Positions 16,122 to 23,772 of a stretch of 25,970 nucleotides of DNA are shown piece by piece. Source of the DNA: a virus; the IMG/VR virus record IMGVR_UViG_3300003890_000082, positions 12,537 to 38,506 of that record. One strand, written 5' to 3'. The position numbers were made by a program, and so were the translations under genes. The notes beneath the pieces are model-generated. The model searched no databases. It saw nothing but the letters and a program-made list of their open reading frames with translations, and was not told the origin of the DNA. The first letter of the stretch is position 1, and every line of letters starts with the position of its first letter.

Positions 16122-17416
16122 TCCTCTTCATTTTCTATATTTAATAAATAATATGGATTAATATATTTAAATTTTAATCTACCAAGTTTATTAACAAATT
16201 TTTCTTTTGACGATACAAACACTACACCTTCAACTAAATGTCCACTTGGATATTTTAAATTATTAAGGAATGAAAAATCTGGAGGATTGCCAAGAAATTT
16301 GTTCAACGAAATATACTTTTCTAAAATAGGTACAGTAGAAATATTATACTCATCTGCCAATCGTAACATCTCTGTATAGTCCAAATATCCTTCAAAACCC
16401 TCCTTAGTTACATAAATATCAAACAGATAAGGAAATTGCCCTTTAAGACCGAGACGATTTTTTTGAATACCTTCGCCTGCCAATTCAAATTGCAAAGCTA
16501 CACGTTGATAACCATTGTTTACAGCAATCAAACGTGCCTTTTCCAGAAGACTATACTGTGTCGCTGCTTTCCAATATGCATCCGTAGTAAAACCGTGCTT
16601 TGTAAGATTAGACGAAGACAAATCTTGTTCTGGAGATTTAAGCTCTTGATTACGAGAGCATACACCGAATTCGTCACCTTCTCTAAGACTATCATAAAAA
16701 ACAGTCAACGATGTGCCATCAATTTTAATTGAAACTGAAAATAATTCGTCAAAATAAGATTCTATAATATGATTAAAGTTCTGGTATCTTTCAGCATCCG
16801 TTTTAGGACACCATTTTGGAAAAGTACCCTTAGCATTAGCTGAAAACACTGCTTCTTGTGGGGGTTCATATTTGACGACACCCAATATTTTTGAAACATC
16901 AACACCAGAGTCTAATTCTAAATAGCTACTACCTGTAGCATCAAAGAATAATGTAGGGATACAACCATCATACTTTGAAACATATTTCAACTCTGGATAG
17001 ATAATTTCATTTTCTGGAATAGGATTAACGTCATTATTAACACGTTTGTTTCCAGCCAAAGATTCGAGGTCGATTACCAAGCCTTGGGATATTTCACCAC
17101 GAAGTTTAATGGTCTTGATTCGAGCCATAGGTTTTTGTATCTTTACAACTCCTGCCTCAGCATATGTATTATCCTCAGCAGGCAAAGAAATAGTTCGCAT
17201 TTTAGCATTCTTCATCAAAAATGCAAATTCAGGACGGGTGCAGTCTACAAGTGAATCTATAGGAATATATACGACTTTATCGCCAACTTTACGTTTACCA
17301 CGAACGTCTTGACAGACCCATCCTATCTCCTCAAAAGTAAGGATGTCAAGATTATCAGAATTAGAATTTGGGGTAACTGTTTTAACAGTTACAATAGGAC
17401 AAATAAATGTACTCAT
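16118..17416 (-). CDS. RNA ligase of the Deinococcus DraRnl (Rnl5) type, 432 aa
   Basis: An ATP-dependent ligase with an N-terminal OB-like domain (1-115, with VGDKVVYIPIDSLV and RGEISQGLVI), as in D. radiodurans RNA ligase, followed by a nucleotidyltransferase domain. Motif I is KIDGTS with the AMP-accepting K231. CSRNQEL is motif Ia/III-like, ALQFELAGEGIQ motif III/IIIa, HLVEGVVFVS motif IV and LKFKYIN motif V. These enzymes seal 5'-phosphate to 3'-OH in nicked RNA-containing duplexes. It is longer than DraRnl, with extra sequence around 130-215. It follows its own promoter, and sampled parts are near 40% G+C, well above neighbouring replication genes, which hints at separate acquisition or higher expression. 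Confidence 0.85.
   Translation of the reverse strand: MSTFICPIVTVKTVTPNSNSDNLDILTFEEIGWVCQDVRGKRKVGDKVVYIPIDSLVDCTRPEFAFLMKNAKMRTISLPAEDNTYAEAGVVKIQKPMARIKTIKLRGEISQGLVIDLESLAGNKRVNNDVNPIPENEIIYPELKYVSKYDGCIPTLFFDATGSSYLELDSGVDVSKILGVVKYEPPQEAVFSANAKGTFPKWCPKTDAERYQNFNHIIESYFDELFSVSIKIDGTSLTVFYDSLREGDEFGVCSRNQELKSPEQDLSSSNLTKHGFTTDAYWKAATQYSLLEKARLIAVNNGYQRVALQFELAGEGIQKNRLGLKGQFPYLFDIYVTKEGFEGYLDYTEMLRLADEYNISTVPILEKYISLNKFLGNPPDFSFLNNLKYPSGHLVEGVVFVSSKEKFVNKLGRLKFKYINPYYLLNIENEEE
17373..17392. repeat. Inverted repeat near the start of the RNA ligase gene
   Basis: Arms GTAACTGTT and AACAGTTAC are perfect 9-base complements around TT. It lies in codons 9-15 of the RNA ligase gene (protein VTVKTVT), about 45 bases downstream of the predicted transcription start. 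It could be an operator or a start-proximal mRNA hairpin. A repeat of this size can also arise by chance in AT-rich DNA, or from the repeated VTV/TVT codons. Confidence 0.35.
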
Positions 17417-17443
17417 AATATAATCTCATATATCAAACACTAT

Positions 17444-17472
17444 AATATACATATACTATAAATAAAAATCAA
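17444..17472 (-). promoter_or_regulatory. Sigma-70-like promoter of the RNA ligase-to-recA transcript
   Basis: The minus strand reads TTGATT (17472-17467), a 17-base spacer, then TATATT (17449-17444). The start would be near 17437, about 20 bases before the RNA ligase ATG. The -35 box overlaps the polymerase stop codon. The 52-base gap 17417-17468 is one of the few in the window. It suggests the replisome genes and the ligase-to-recA genes can be expressed separately. Confidence 0.5.
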
Positions 17473-19610
17473 GTACTTTTTATAATTTCTATACAATCTA
17501 TTTTTGGATTATTTTCATTATCAAATTGAACCTCTTCCAATTTACCCCACACATGTCCTACCTTAATTTCACAATTCAAACCTACGCGAATTTTTCCCAT
17601 ATCTCTAAGCATTTCATTTCTTATCAGTCTTAACATTGTTTCTAATTCATGTGGTTTAACATTGTAAATTAAAGAATCATATACAGTAAGTATCATCCTA
17701 GATTTAATATTTAATCGTTTAATTTCATTGTTTATTCTTATAGCAGCAAGAAATGTAGTATCACTAGCTCCACTTTGAATAGGACTATTAATTGCTTGTC
17801 TTTCTGCTTTTGCCCTTAAATATTCTATCTTTTGTATTTCTTCTAAAACCATATCTTTTGTCAATAATGGACCATCTATATGTTCACCATTGTTTAATTT
17901 AATAATTTGATTTTTATATTCATTTTTTATTTGCTCTATTTGAGAATTAAAATTAAGCAAAATAGGCAAACGCCTTCTTCTTCCATACAAATTAATAACA
18001 TAACCCCTATTTGATGCCTCTTTAGCAGTTTTAACTAACCAGGATTTAGCAACTGGATAACGATTAAAAAATGAATCTATAATCTTTTGTGCTCGTTGTA
18101 TACTTATTTCTAGTTCTTGAGCTACTGCTTTAGCTCCTCTTCCATACATTAAACCAAATACAACCGTTTTAGCAATATTTCTTTCTTCTTTTGTAATATC
18201 TTTTGTCCATTCTAAAAAATCTTCATAATTTATATCTCCAGATGGAATATCTAAACCTTTTCCCATAGCGGCCATGAGTTTATGTATATCTATAGAATTA
18301 TTTATATCAGAAATCATTTGTTTATCCATGCAGTAATGCGCCCATATTCTAAATTCTATTTGAGAATAATCAGCTTCTACTAAATAATCACCACTATCTG
18401 CAATAAATTGATGTTTTATTTCCACCATCTTCCTGGGTATATTATTTAAATTAGGTTCTAATGACGATGGTCTACCAGTAACTGTTCTATATAATGGATA
18501 ATTAGAATGTATTTTACCATCAACTATAAAATTACGTAAACCCTCAATAAAAGTACCATTAAGAAACATTAATTGTCTATAATTTTGTATTAATTTAGCA
18601 ATAGGTAATTTATTAGCATACTCATCCAACACATCCGAATTCATAGATATGTTAAAAGTACCTGTTTTTTTATTTTTTTTCTTTCCATATGCAATGGGGG
18701 TCATTTTAAATTCATTAATAATAAGTTCAGTTAACTGTTTTGTTGATAACTTAAACTCCCACTTATCTTTATTTTTTTCTAAATAATCAGATAATAAATA
18801 CTTTCGTTTAAGAATTTTTGAATTATTATATTTATCAATAAAAACTTGTTTATTTCTGTTTATTATATTTTGTACTTCTTTAAATGATAAAATTTCATTC
18901 CATAATTTATTCATATTATCATTATAAATATCTTTTAATTTATTATTATAATCTATATCAATAGACACACCATTATATTCAACCTCACATAAAATTTTTT
19001 GAATAGGCATTTGAATATTAAATAGCAACCATTCCAACCCTTCTTTTTTAATTAAAGGCATCATTTTTTTATGAGACTGTAATGTAACATCAGCATCAAT
19101 ACAAGAATAAGGATGGATAAGCTCGTAAGGAATATTAAGAAATGTACCGTTTCTTTTCGGGTCGCAATCAGGGTGAGTTTCTACATATTTATCAAATTCA
19201 TTATGATAGCCACCAAGATGTGTGTATCTATTTGCAAGGTGTTCCAAACCGTGTGGTCTATTTTCATCCAATAAATGGTCTTCAAGAATTGTATCTGAAT
19301 ACCAATTATTAATTGTTATACCCTTTTTCCATAAAAACTTAACATCATAAGTACCGTTTTGAGTTATTTTTTTACTATTATTTTGAAAAACATCTTTTAA
19401 TAAATTCCATATTTTATCTTTTTCTTCTTCATTAAAAAATCTGAAATCAATACAAAATCCAGTTCCACTTTTCCAAGAAAATGAAATTATAAATATATAA
19501 CCATTAAGAAAAGTACCATGAGTTTCTGTATCAAAAGACCATTCATCATTAGAATGAAGTTTACTTATTAACCATTCTACTTGATTTAACTTAGTACACG
19601 GTTTATACAT
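17469..19610 (-). CDS. polA: Family A DNA polymerase with 3'-5' exonuclease, 713 aa
   Basis: The phage replicative polymerase. Its 3'-5' proofreading domain is intact: FDTET (D27, E29), NGTYDVKFL (D89) and YSCID (Y168, D172). The polymerase domain has motif A ADYSQIEFR with D414 and E419, motif B RNIAKTVVFGLMYG (477-490, with R477, K481, F485, Y489), and motif C TVYDSLIYN with D645. Motif C reads YDS where bacterial Pol I has HDE. The catalytic Asp is kept, but the adjacent Glu is Ser and the His is Tyr. There is an inserted stretch at about 555-605 between motifs B and C. The 5' nuclease domain of Pol I is absent and is supplied by the adjacent gene at 19617-20489. The start has no SD. Confidence 0.95.
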   Translation of the reverse strand: MYKPCTKLNQVEWLISKLHSNDEWSFDTETHGTFLNGYIFIISFSWKSGTGFCIDFRFFNEEEKDKIWNLLKDVFQNNSKKITQNGTYDVKFLWKKGITINNWYSDTILEDHLLDENRPHGLEHLANRYTHLGGYHNEFDKYVETHPDCDPKRNGTFLNIPYELIHPYSCIDADVTLQSHKKMMPLIKKEGLEWLLFNIQMPIQKILCEVEYNGVSIDIDYNNKLKDIYNDNMNKLWNEILSFKEVQNIINRNKQVFIDKYNNSKILKRKYLLSDYLEKNKDKWEFKLSTKQLTELIINEFKMTPIAYGKKKNKKTGTFNISMNSDVLDEYANKLPIAKLIQNYRQLMFLNGTFIEGLRNFIVDGKIHSNYPLYRTVTGRPSSLEPNLNNIPRKMVEIKHQFIADSGDYLVEADYSQIEFRIWAHYCMDKQMISDINNSIDIHKLMAAMGKGLDIPSGDINYEDFLEWTKDITKEERNIAKTVVFGLMYGRGAKAVAQELEISIQRAQKIIDSFFNRYPVAKSWLVKTAKEASNRGYVINLYGRRRRLPILLNFNSQIEQIKNEYKNQIIKLNNGEHIDGPLLTKDMVLEEIQKIEYLRAKAERQAINSPIQSGASDTTFLAAIRINNEIKRLNIKSRMILTVYDSLIYNVKPHELETMLRLIRNEMLRDMGKIRVGLNCEIKVGHVWGKLEEVQFDNENNPKIDCIEIIKST

Positions 19611-19616
19611 ATATTT

Positions 19617-20489
19617 TTATATAAAATCAGAAACTTTAAACTTCTTTATTTGGTAATAATCAAGCAAATTTTGTGCGGCTTTATGGTTAATATTATTTTT
19701 AATATAACACAATTCAACATCTTTATTACTTAAATCTATTAAAGATTTATTTAATAAAATTCTATCCTTATATTTATCAATAATTTTACCAAATTTATTA
19801 ATATTATCTACATTATTCAATAGTTCTTCAACAGAATTAAACTCTTTAATTAATTTTAAAGCAGTTTTTAATCCAATACGTGGTACTCCTTCTATATTAT
19901 CACTATTCTCCCCAATTAATGAATAAACATCAACTAATTGTATAGGAGTAACACCATATTTTTTAATAATATAATCATATTTACAATTTATATAAGATTT
20001 ATTTTTATAATCATATTTAGTACAAAACACTTTATCAGTTATTAACTGATAAAAATCATGGTCATTAGATAATATGCAAATACTATAATCTAAATTTTTA
20101 TAAAAATTAACTAAAGATGCTATAACGTCATCTGCTTCCCATCCAGTATCATTATAATACTGAGACCATCCAATATAAGAAAAAAAAGATTTTAAATCAT
20201 TAACTTGAGAAGTATCAATATAATTGATACGTTTTCTATTAGATTTATACTTTGAATAAATTTCTAATCTTTTTTTACGAGAATTTTTATAACCCCAAAC
20301 TAAAATAACAACTTTAGGATTCATACGAATCAATTGTGTATGAATAATAGAAATAACACCATAAAATATACCAGAACTTTTTCCAGTAGTAGTATTTAAA
20401 TCTTTATAAACATAAAAAGCCCTATGAACTAAATTTTCACAATCAACAATAAGTAAATCTAAAGATTTATTATTAGATATAATAGGCAT
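19617..20489 (-). CDS. 5'-3' exonuclease / flap endonuclease, 290 aa
   Basis: A stand-alone version of the Pol I 5' nuclease domain (FEN family), which removes RNA primers and flaps on the lagging strand. Motifs are IVDCENLVHRAFY (D16), GWEADDVIASL (E118, D120, D121), LSNDHDFYQL (D143, D145), and the helix-3-turn-helix GENSDNIEGVPRIGLKTA (193-210). The segment VWGYKNSRKKRLEIYSKYK aligns, from memory of T5 exonuclease, with its LGDK ... YKGNR arch base, which puts Tyr67 where a metal-binding Asp is expected. Activity may be altered. It directly precedes the polymerase gene (6-base gap) and together they replace a full Pol I. No SD is visible. Confidence 0.92.
   Translation of the reverse strand: MPIISNNKSLDLLIVDCENLVHRAFYVYKDLNTTTGKSSGIFYGVISIIHTQLIRMNPKVVILVWGYKNSRKKRLEIYSKYKSNRKRINYIDTSQVNDLKSFFSYIGWSQYYNDTGWEADDVIASLVNFYKNLDYSICILSNDHDFYQLITDKVFCTKYDYKNKSYINCKYDYIIKKYGVTPIQLVDVYSLIGENSDNIEGVPRIGLKTALKLIKEFNSVEELLNNVDNINKFGKIIDKYKDRILLNKSLIDLSNKDVELCYIKNNINHKAAQNLLDYYQIKKFKVSDFI
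20031..20053. repeat. Near-perfect palindrome inside the flap exonuclease gene
   Basis: Arms TTTATCAGTTA and TAACTGATAAA, 11 bases each, are separated by one base. It is inside coding sequence (QLITDK). It is AT-rich, and one or two such repeats are expected by chance in a window of this size and composition, so a function is uncertain. Confidence 0.3.
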
Positions 20490-20492
20490 AAA

Positions 20493-21029
20493 TTAAGATA
20501 ATTTTTTACGAATTCTATTTAATCTCTTAATCATACCGTCTATCTTATGATTACTACTTTGACCAGTAACAACTAAATACCAAGGTACTGAATTACTAAA
20601 ATCTTCCTCTTTCCATACACCTAAAAAGAAAGGTATACCCCACTTTACTATAGACCCATTACGTGGGTCTGCTAAATAAACAAAATCATTATCTATACCT
20701 ATTACTACTGCAAAGTGACCTTCTCCATCTTCAAGAACAACATGAACTATTATTGGTAAATTATTTCTAAGATAATTTTTTAATTTAGATAAATTACCTT
20801 TCCCTTCTTCATATTTAAAACCTAATGATTTCAATGCCTTGAAAAAATGATATTCTGAACATCCGTCTGGCGTAACACCAGTTAAAAAATTAATATCTTC
20901 TTGAGTTAAATTAAGATTAAACTGATAACGTATAACTATCAACAATGCTGTTGGACCACAGTTATACGTATATTTTTGTTCTATAGGCTTAACTGGTAAT
21001 AATATTTTTTCATTATTATCGTTATTCAT
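20493..21029 (-). CDS. C39-like cysteine peptidase family protein, 178 aa
   Basis: A papain-fold domain of C39/C39-like type. The first strand and helix carry YTYNCGPTALLIVIRY with the nucleophile C24 and a Gln at 17 that can build the oxyanion hole. GEGHFAVVIGID carries H105, and YLADPRNG carries D121, completing a Cys-His-Asp triad. The family processes bacteriocin leaders at double-Gly sites when fused to transporters, and many stand-alone members have unknown substrates. There is no signal peptide or membrane segment, so it acts inside the cell. It overlaps the primase zinc-domain gene by 4 bases and precedes the flap exonuclease by 3, squarely within the replisome operon, which is an odd place for such an enzyme. 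It may cleave a phage or host protein. Confidence 0.78.
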   Translation of the reverse strand: MNNDNNEKILLPVKPIEQKYTYNCGPTALLIVIRYQFNLNLTQEDINFLTGVTPDGCSEYHFFKALKSLGFKYEEGKGNLSKLKNYLRNNLPIIVHVVLEDGEGHFAVVIGIDNDFVYLADPRNGSIVKWGIPFFLGVWKEEDFSNSVPWYLVVTGQSSNHKIDGMIKRLNRIRKKLS

Positions 21030-21553
21030 ATAAAATATAAATCTTTAATATCGTTAGAAAATTGATTAAGTATTTCTATACAATCATCATTAGAAATATT
21101 CTGAGATTTTATATAAAGTATTATTTTTATCCAATCATTTATAAGTTCAAGATTATCACTAGATATATCATTTAAACCTTTTAATATTGTACTAATTAAC
21201 GGTTCTTTAATATTAGAAAAATCTTCATTTACTTCATTAGAATTTAATTCACCTTCTATATTTTTAATTATATCTCTAATAGTGGATATTTCATCAGATT
21301 GAATATCTAAAAAATTGTTTTCATATAAAGATTTAGCTTGAGAATAAGAAATATTCTCCATCCTTCTTATAAATTCTACAATATCTCCACCACCACATCC
21401 AGCACGACATATCCACTTTAATTTTACAACATTAAAATCCAAAGAAGGATGCTTATCGTTATGAAATGGACAATGAAACCTAATTTCATCTCCATTTTTA
21501 TAAACAACATTAATATTGTATTTCTTTAATATATCCGAAACAGACAATGCCAT
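21026..21553 (-). CDS. Stand-alone primase zinc-binding (CHC2) protein, 175 aa
   Basis: Residues 5-75 match the DnaG zinc-binding domain: SDILKKYNI, HCPFHNDKHPSL with C28 and H31, then WICRAGCGGGDIVEFI with C49 and C53. So the zinc site is C-x2-H-x17-C-x3-C, followed by the diagnostic GGD-x3-F. This domain reads the template trinucleotide for primer start. The remaining 100 residues are acidic and helical with no TOPRIM motifs. They could be a docking part for the helicase or the separate catalytic core at 14720-15490. It lies directly after the DnaB-type helicase gene (3-base gap), which suits a primase-helicase link. Confidence 0.88.
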   Translation of the reverse strand: MALSVSDILKKYNINVVYKNGDEIRFHCPFHNDKHPSLDFNVVKLKWICRAGCGGGDIVEFIRRMENISYSQAKSLYENNFLDIQSDEISTIRDIIKNIEGELNSNEVNEDFSNIKEPLISTILKGLNDISSDNLELINDWIKIILYIKSQNISNDDCIEILNQFSNDIKDLYFI

Positions 21554-21556
21554 AAT

Positions 21557-22984
21557 TTATAAATAATTTTCATCTTCTGGAGAACTATTGGGATGATTGA
21601 CAGGAGACTCTGCTACAGAACCCTCTTCATTAAGAGACGGCGGAGTATTCAAAAATGCCTCATAAGCATCTTTATGGTGCACTAATCTAGCCCTATCTCC
21701 AATGTAACCTATATCCCAAGCAGCAAATAAAGAAATTTTTTTATTTCTAGGACCATATCTATTTTTTTGTAAATACAAATCTAAACTTAAATCATCAGAT
21801 TGTTTAATAAACATAACTACATGACAATGTGGTGCAACATAATGACTTTGACCTATATCTTCTAGACCGTAATCATTCTCTTTCTTTTTCTGTTTACCAG
21901 TTCTACTTTGTTGTAAAGATGTAATAAGAGGAATTTGATATTCAGATACAAGTTGTCTATACTCAGAAAAAAGAAAATTATATCTTTCAGAACTATTATT
22001 AAAACTTCTTAATGGATAAGCCTCATTGGAATAATCAAAATATAAAACTTCTGGTAAATAACCAAATTTATTAGAAAAAGAATCTATTTCATAACGTATG
22101 TTAGCAGTAGTAGCTGTACCAGTCCAAAAAACAACATATGGTAGTGGCGTACCGCCATTCTGACCTTCTCTATAAATTTTTTCACATGTTTCTTTTAATA
22201 ACAATTGATTTTCGTGAGTCAAAGACGCATTATCTATTTCATGTGTTTTTAATAACGACGCTCTACTTAACCATATTTTAACCATATTTTTCAATGGGTC
22301 TTCAATAGTAATATACATTACTTTTCTTCCCATAACAGCATCATTATAAGCTAAATTTGCTTTTAATCTTGTCTTACCAGATGATGTATCACCATATATA
22401 AGTATAATATGTCCTTTTCTTTTGCCACCATTGGTATATTTATCAAGTTCAATTATTCCATATGGATAACCCTCTTTATATCTCGAAGGCTCCTTTTTTT
22501 TACGAAGATAATCTAACCACGCTTCTTTAACATGTTCATATGCCCATCCACGCTGAACTTCTCCCCTAATTAAAGGATGTTTAATAGAACTAAGATTTCC
22601 AGTTAAATTTTTAATAATTTCATTAGGATTTTGATTACTTGTAATTAATTGTAAAACTTTTTTAGATTCATTTAATAATGTTCTATTAAGATACATTTGA
22701 TATAATTTATCAACATGTATCTTATATGAAGAAGCATCAAATGTTCTATTAGAAATATCACGTAAAAAAAACAATACTTCTAAATTAGAAGTAAAATTAC
22801 TTAAACTCTCTAAAGAAGGTGGAATACCATACTTCTTATAATAATCATTCATTATTTGTTGCGTTACCCTAGGTAACGCAAAAGAAAACAAATTTGGGTC
22901 AATTACATTAAATAACTCCTTATGTGTTATATGATAACCTATAATAGCTCGTTCAAGTTTTTCGTCTTCTAACAGTAAAGTCAT
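21557..22984 (-). CDS. dnaB: DnaB-type replicative helicase, 475 aa
   Basis: A RecA-fold hexameric helicase. Residues 1-110 resemble the DnaB N-terminal helical domain. A linker (about 140-180) follows with KEGYPYGIIELDKYTNGG, the usual entry. Walker A is GDTSSGKT (198-205), TIEDP holds the catalytic Glu (E228), VLYFDYSN is Walker B (D317), and TSLQQSR (356-361) is motif H4. A Pro/Ser/Glu-rich tail (450-475) is probably disordered. It unwinds the fork and is presumably loaded by the AAA protein at 22990-23772, five bases upstream, and coupled to the primase zinc protein downstream. It contains a GC-rich inverted repeat in codons 35-42. Confidence 0.93.
   Translation of the reverse strand: MTLLLEDEKLERAIIGYHITHKELFNVIDPNLFSFALPRVTQQIMNDYYKKYGIPPSLESLSNFTSNLEVLFFLRDISNRTFDASSYKIHVDKLYQMYLNRTLLNESKKVLQLITSNQNPNEIIKNLTGNLSSIKHPLIRGEVQRGWAYEHVKEAWLDYLRKKKEPSRYKEGYPYGIIELDKYTNGGKRKGHIILIYGDTSSGKTRLKANLAYNDAVMGRKVMYITIEDPLKNMVKIWLSRASLLKTHEIDNASLTHENQLLLKETCEKIYREGQNGGTPLPYVVFWTGTATTANIRYEIDSFSNKFGYLPEVLYFDYSNEAYPLRSFNNSSERYNFLFSEYRQLVSEYQIPLITSLQQSRTGKQKKKENDYGLEDIGQSHYVAPHCHVVMFIKQSDDLSLDLYLQKNRYGPRNKKISLFAAWDIGYIGDRARLVHHKDAYEAFLNTPPSLNEEGSVAESPVNHPNSSPEDENYL
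22859..22881. repeat. GC-rich inverted repeat inside the helicase gene
   Basis: Arms TTGCGTTACC (22859-22868) and GGTAACGCAA (22872-22881) are perfect 10-base complements around CTA, with half of the pairs G-C. It falls about 104-126 bases into the helicase reading frame (encoding A-L-P-R-V-T-Q, with a rare AGG Arg codon). It could be an mRNA hairpin, a protein-binding dyad or an origin element. The function is unknown. Confidence 0.45.
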
Positions 22985-22989
22985 ATATT

Positions 22990-23772
22990 TTATTCAGAAT
23001 TTTTACGTCTTTTACGTCTTTTGCGGTAACTTTCTCCACGAAAAACAAAATTATATTCAAAACTATCAATTCTATCTAAAACATCAGACGCATGAATTTT
23101 TGCATCTCTAATTTCACTAATACTAAGATTAGAAATTATAATTATAGATTTATTAGATTCATAAAGATAATTAAATAAATTACCAAATTCTAATCCAGAA
23201 AATCTGGATTTATCCATAAGTTTATACTCTTTATCAAATTCGTCTATAACAATTAAATTACTATTCCTAATTCTATCTAAAATAATTGATTTATCACTTT
23301 CAAATGATTGAGCTTGAATTAATATAGAAGATAAATCAGCAGCAGTAACAATACTACATATATATTTATATTCTATCTGATTAGAATTATTTACTCTAAT
23401 CAACGCAGCCTTTTTTACTAACCAACTACTTAAAGCAGTTTTAGCTAGACCATGTGGACCTTGCATCACTATAGACTTTCCATTATCAATCAAATCTTCT
23501 ATATTAGAAGTTACATTAATAAATTTATCAAATTCTTCTTTATTATACAATAAAAAATTTTCATCTAAATCTTTTATATCCCAATTATAGTAACGAGCAG
23601 AAATACCAGATTCCATTAATTGTTTACGTTCTCTATAAGAAATATAACAATCACACCATTCAAATTCTCCATTACTGGAAAGTATATAACCATTATGATT
23701 ACATTTATTACATTTGTCTCTAAATGAATTCCATAATTCAAAACTTTGTTCATTTGATAATATAGTTATCAT
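22990..23772 (-). CDS. DnaC/DnaI-like AAA+ helicase loader, 260 aa
   Basis: A AAA+ ATPase of the DnaC/DnaI/IstB group. The N-terminal part has C21-x2-C24 and C40-x-C42, a likely zinc site, as in several loaders that contact the helicase. The AAA domain follows: Walker A GPHGLAKT (105-112), Walker B NLIVIDEFD (172-180), sensor 1 IIISN (211-215), and the C-terminal LDRI ... FRGESYR, where R234 and R250 are likely arginine finger and sensor 2 residues. It ends in a very basic tail KRRKRRK, perhaps DNA-binding. SD GGAAGAG stands close to the ATG. It directly precedes the DnaB-type helicase, its probable client. Confidence 0.88.
   Translation of the reverse strand: MITILSNEQSFELWNSFRDKCNKCNHNGYILSSNGEFEWCDCYISYRERKQLMESGISARYYNWDIKDLDENFLLYNKEEFDKFINVTSNIEDLIDNGKSIVMQGPHGLAKTALSSWLVKKAALIRVNNSNQIEYKYICSIVTAADLSSILIQAQSFESDKSIILDRIRNSNLIVIDEFDKEYKLMDKSRFSGLEFGNLFNYLYESNKSIIIISNLSISEIRDAKIHASDVLDRIDSFEYNFVFRGESYRKRRKRRKNSE

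Noticed and set aside
16436-16732. Plus-strand open frame of 98 codons
   Set aside because: It lies fully antisense to the conserved RNA ligase domain and has no SD or homology that I recognise.
5431-17446. Shared 11-mer AAACACTATAA in the gaps at 5384-5529 and 17417-17468
   Set aside because: It occurs in opposite orientations relative to the genes and is AT-rich, so a common control element is not supported.
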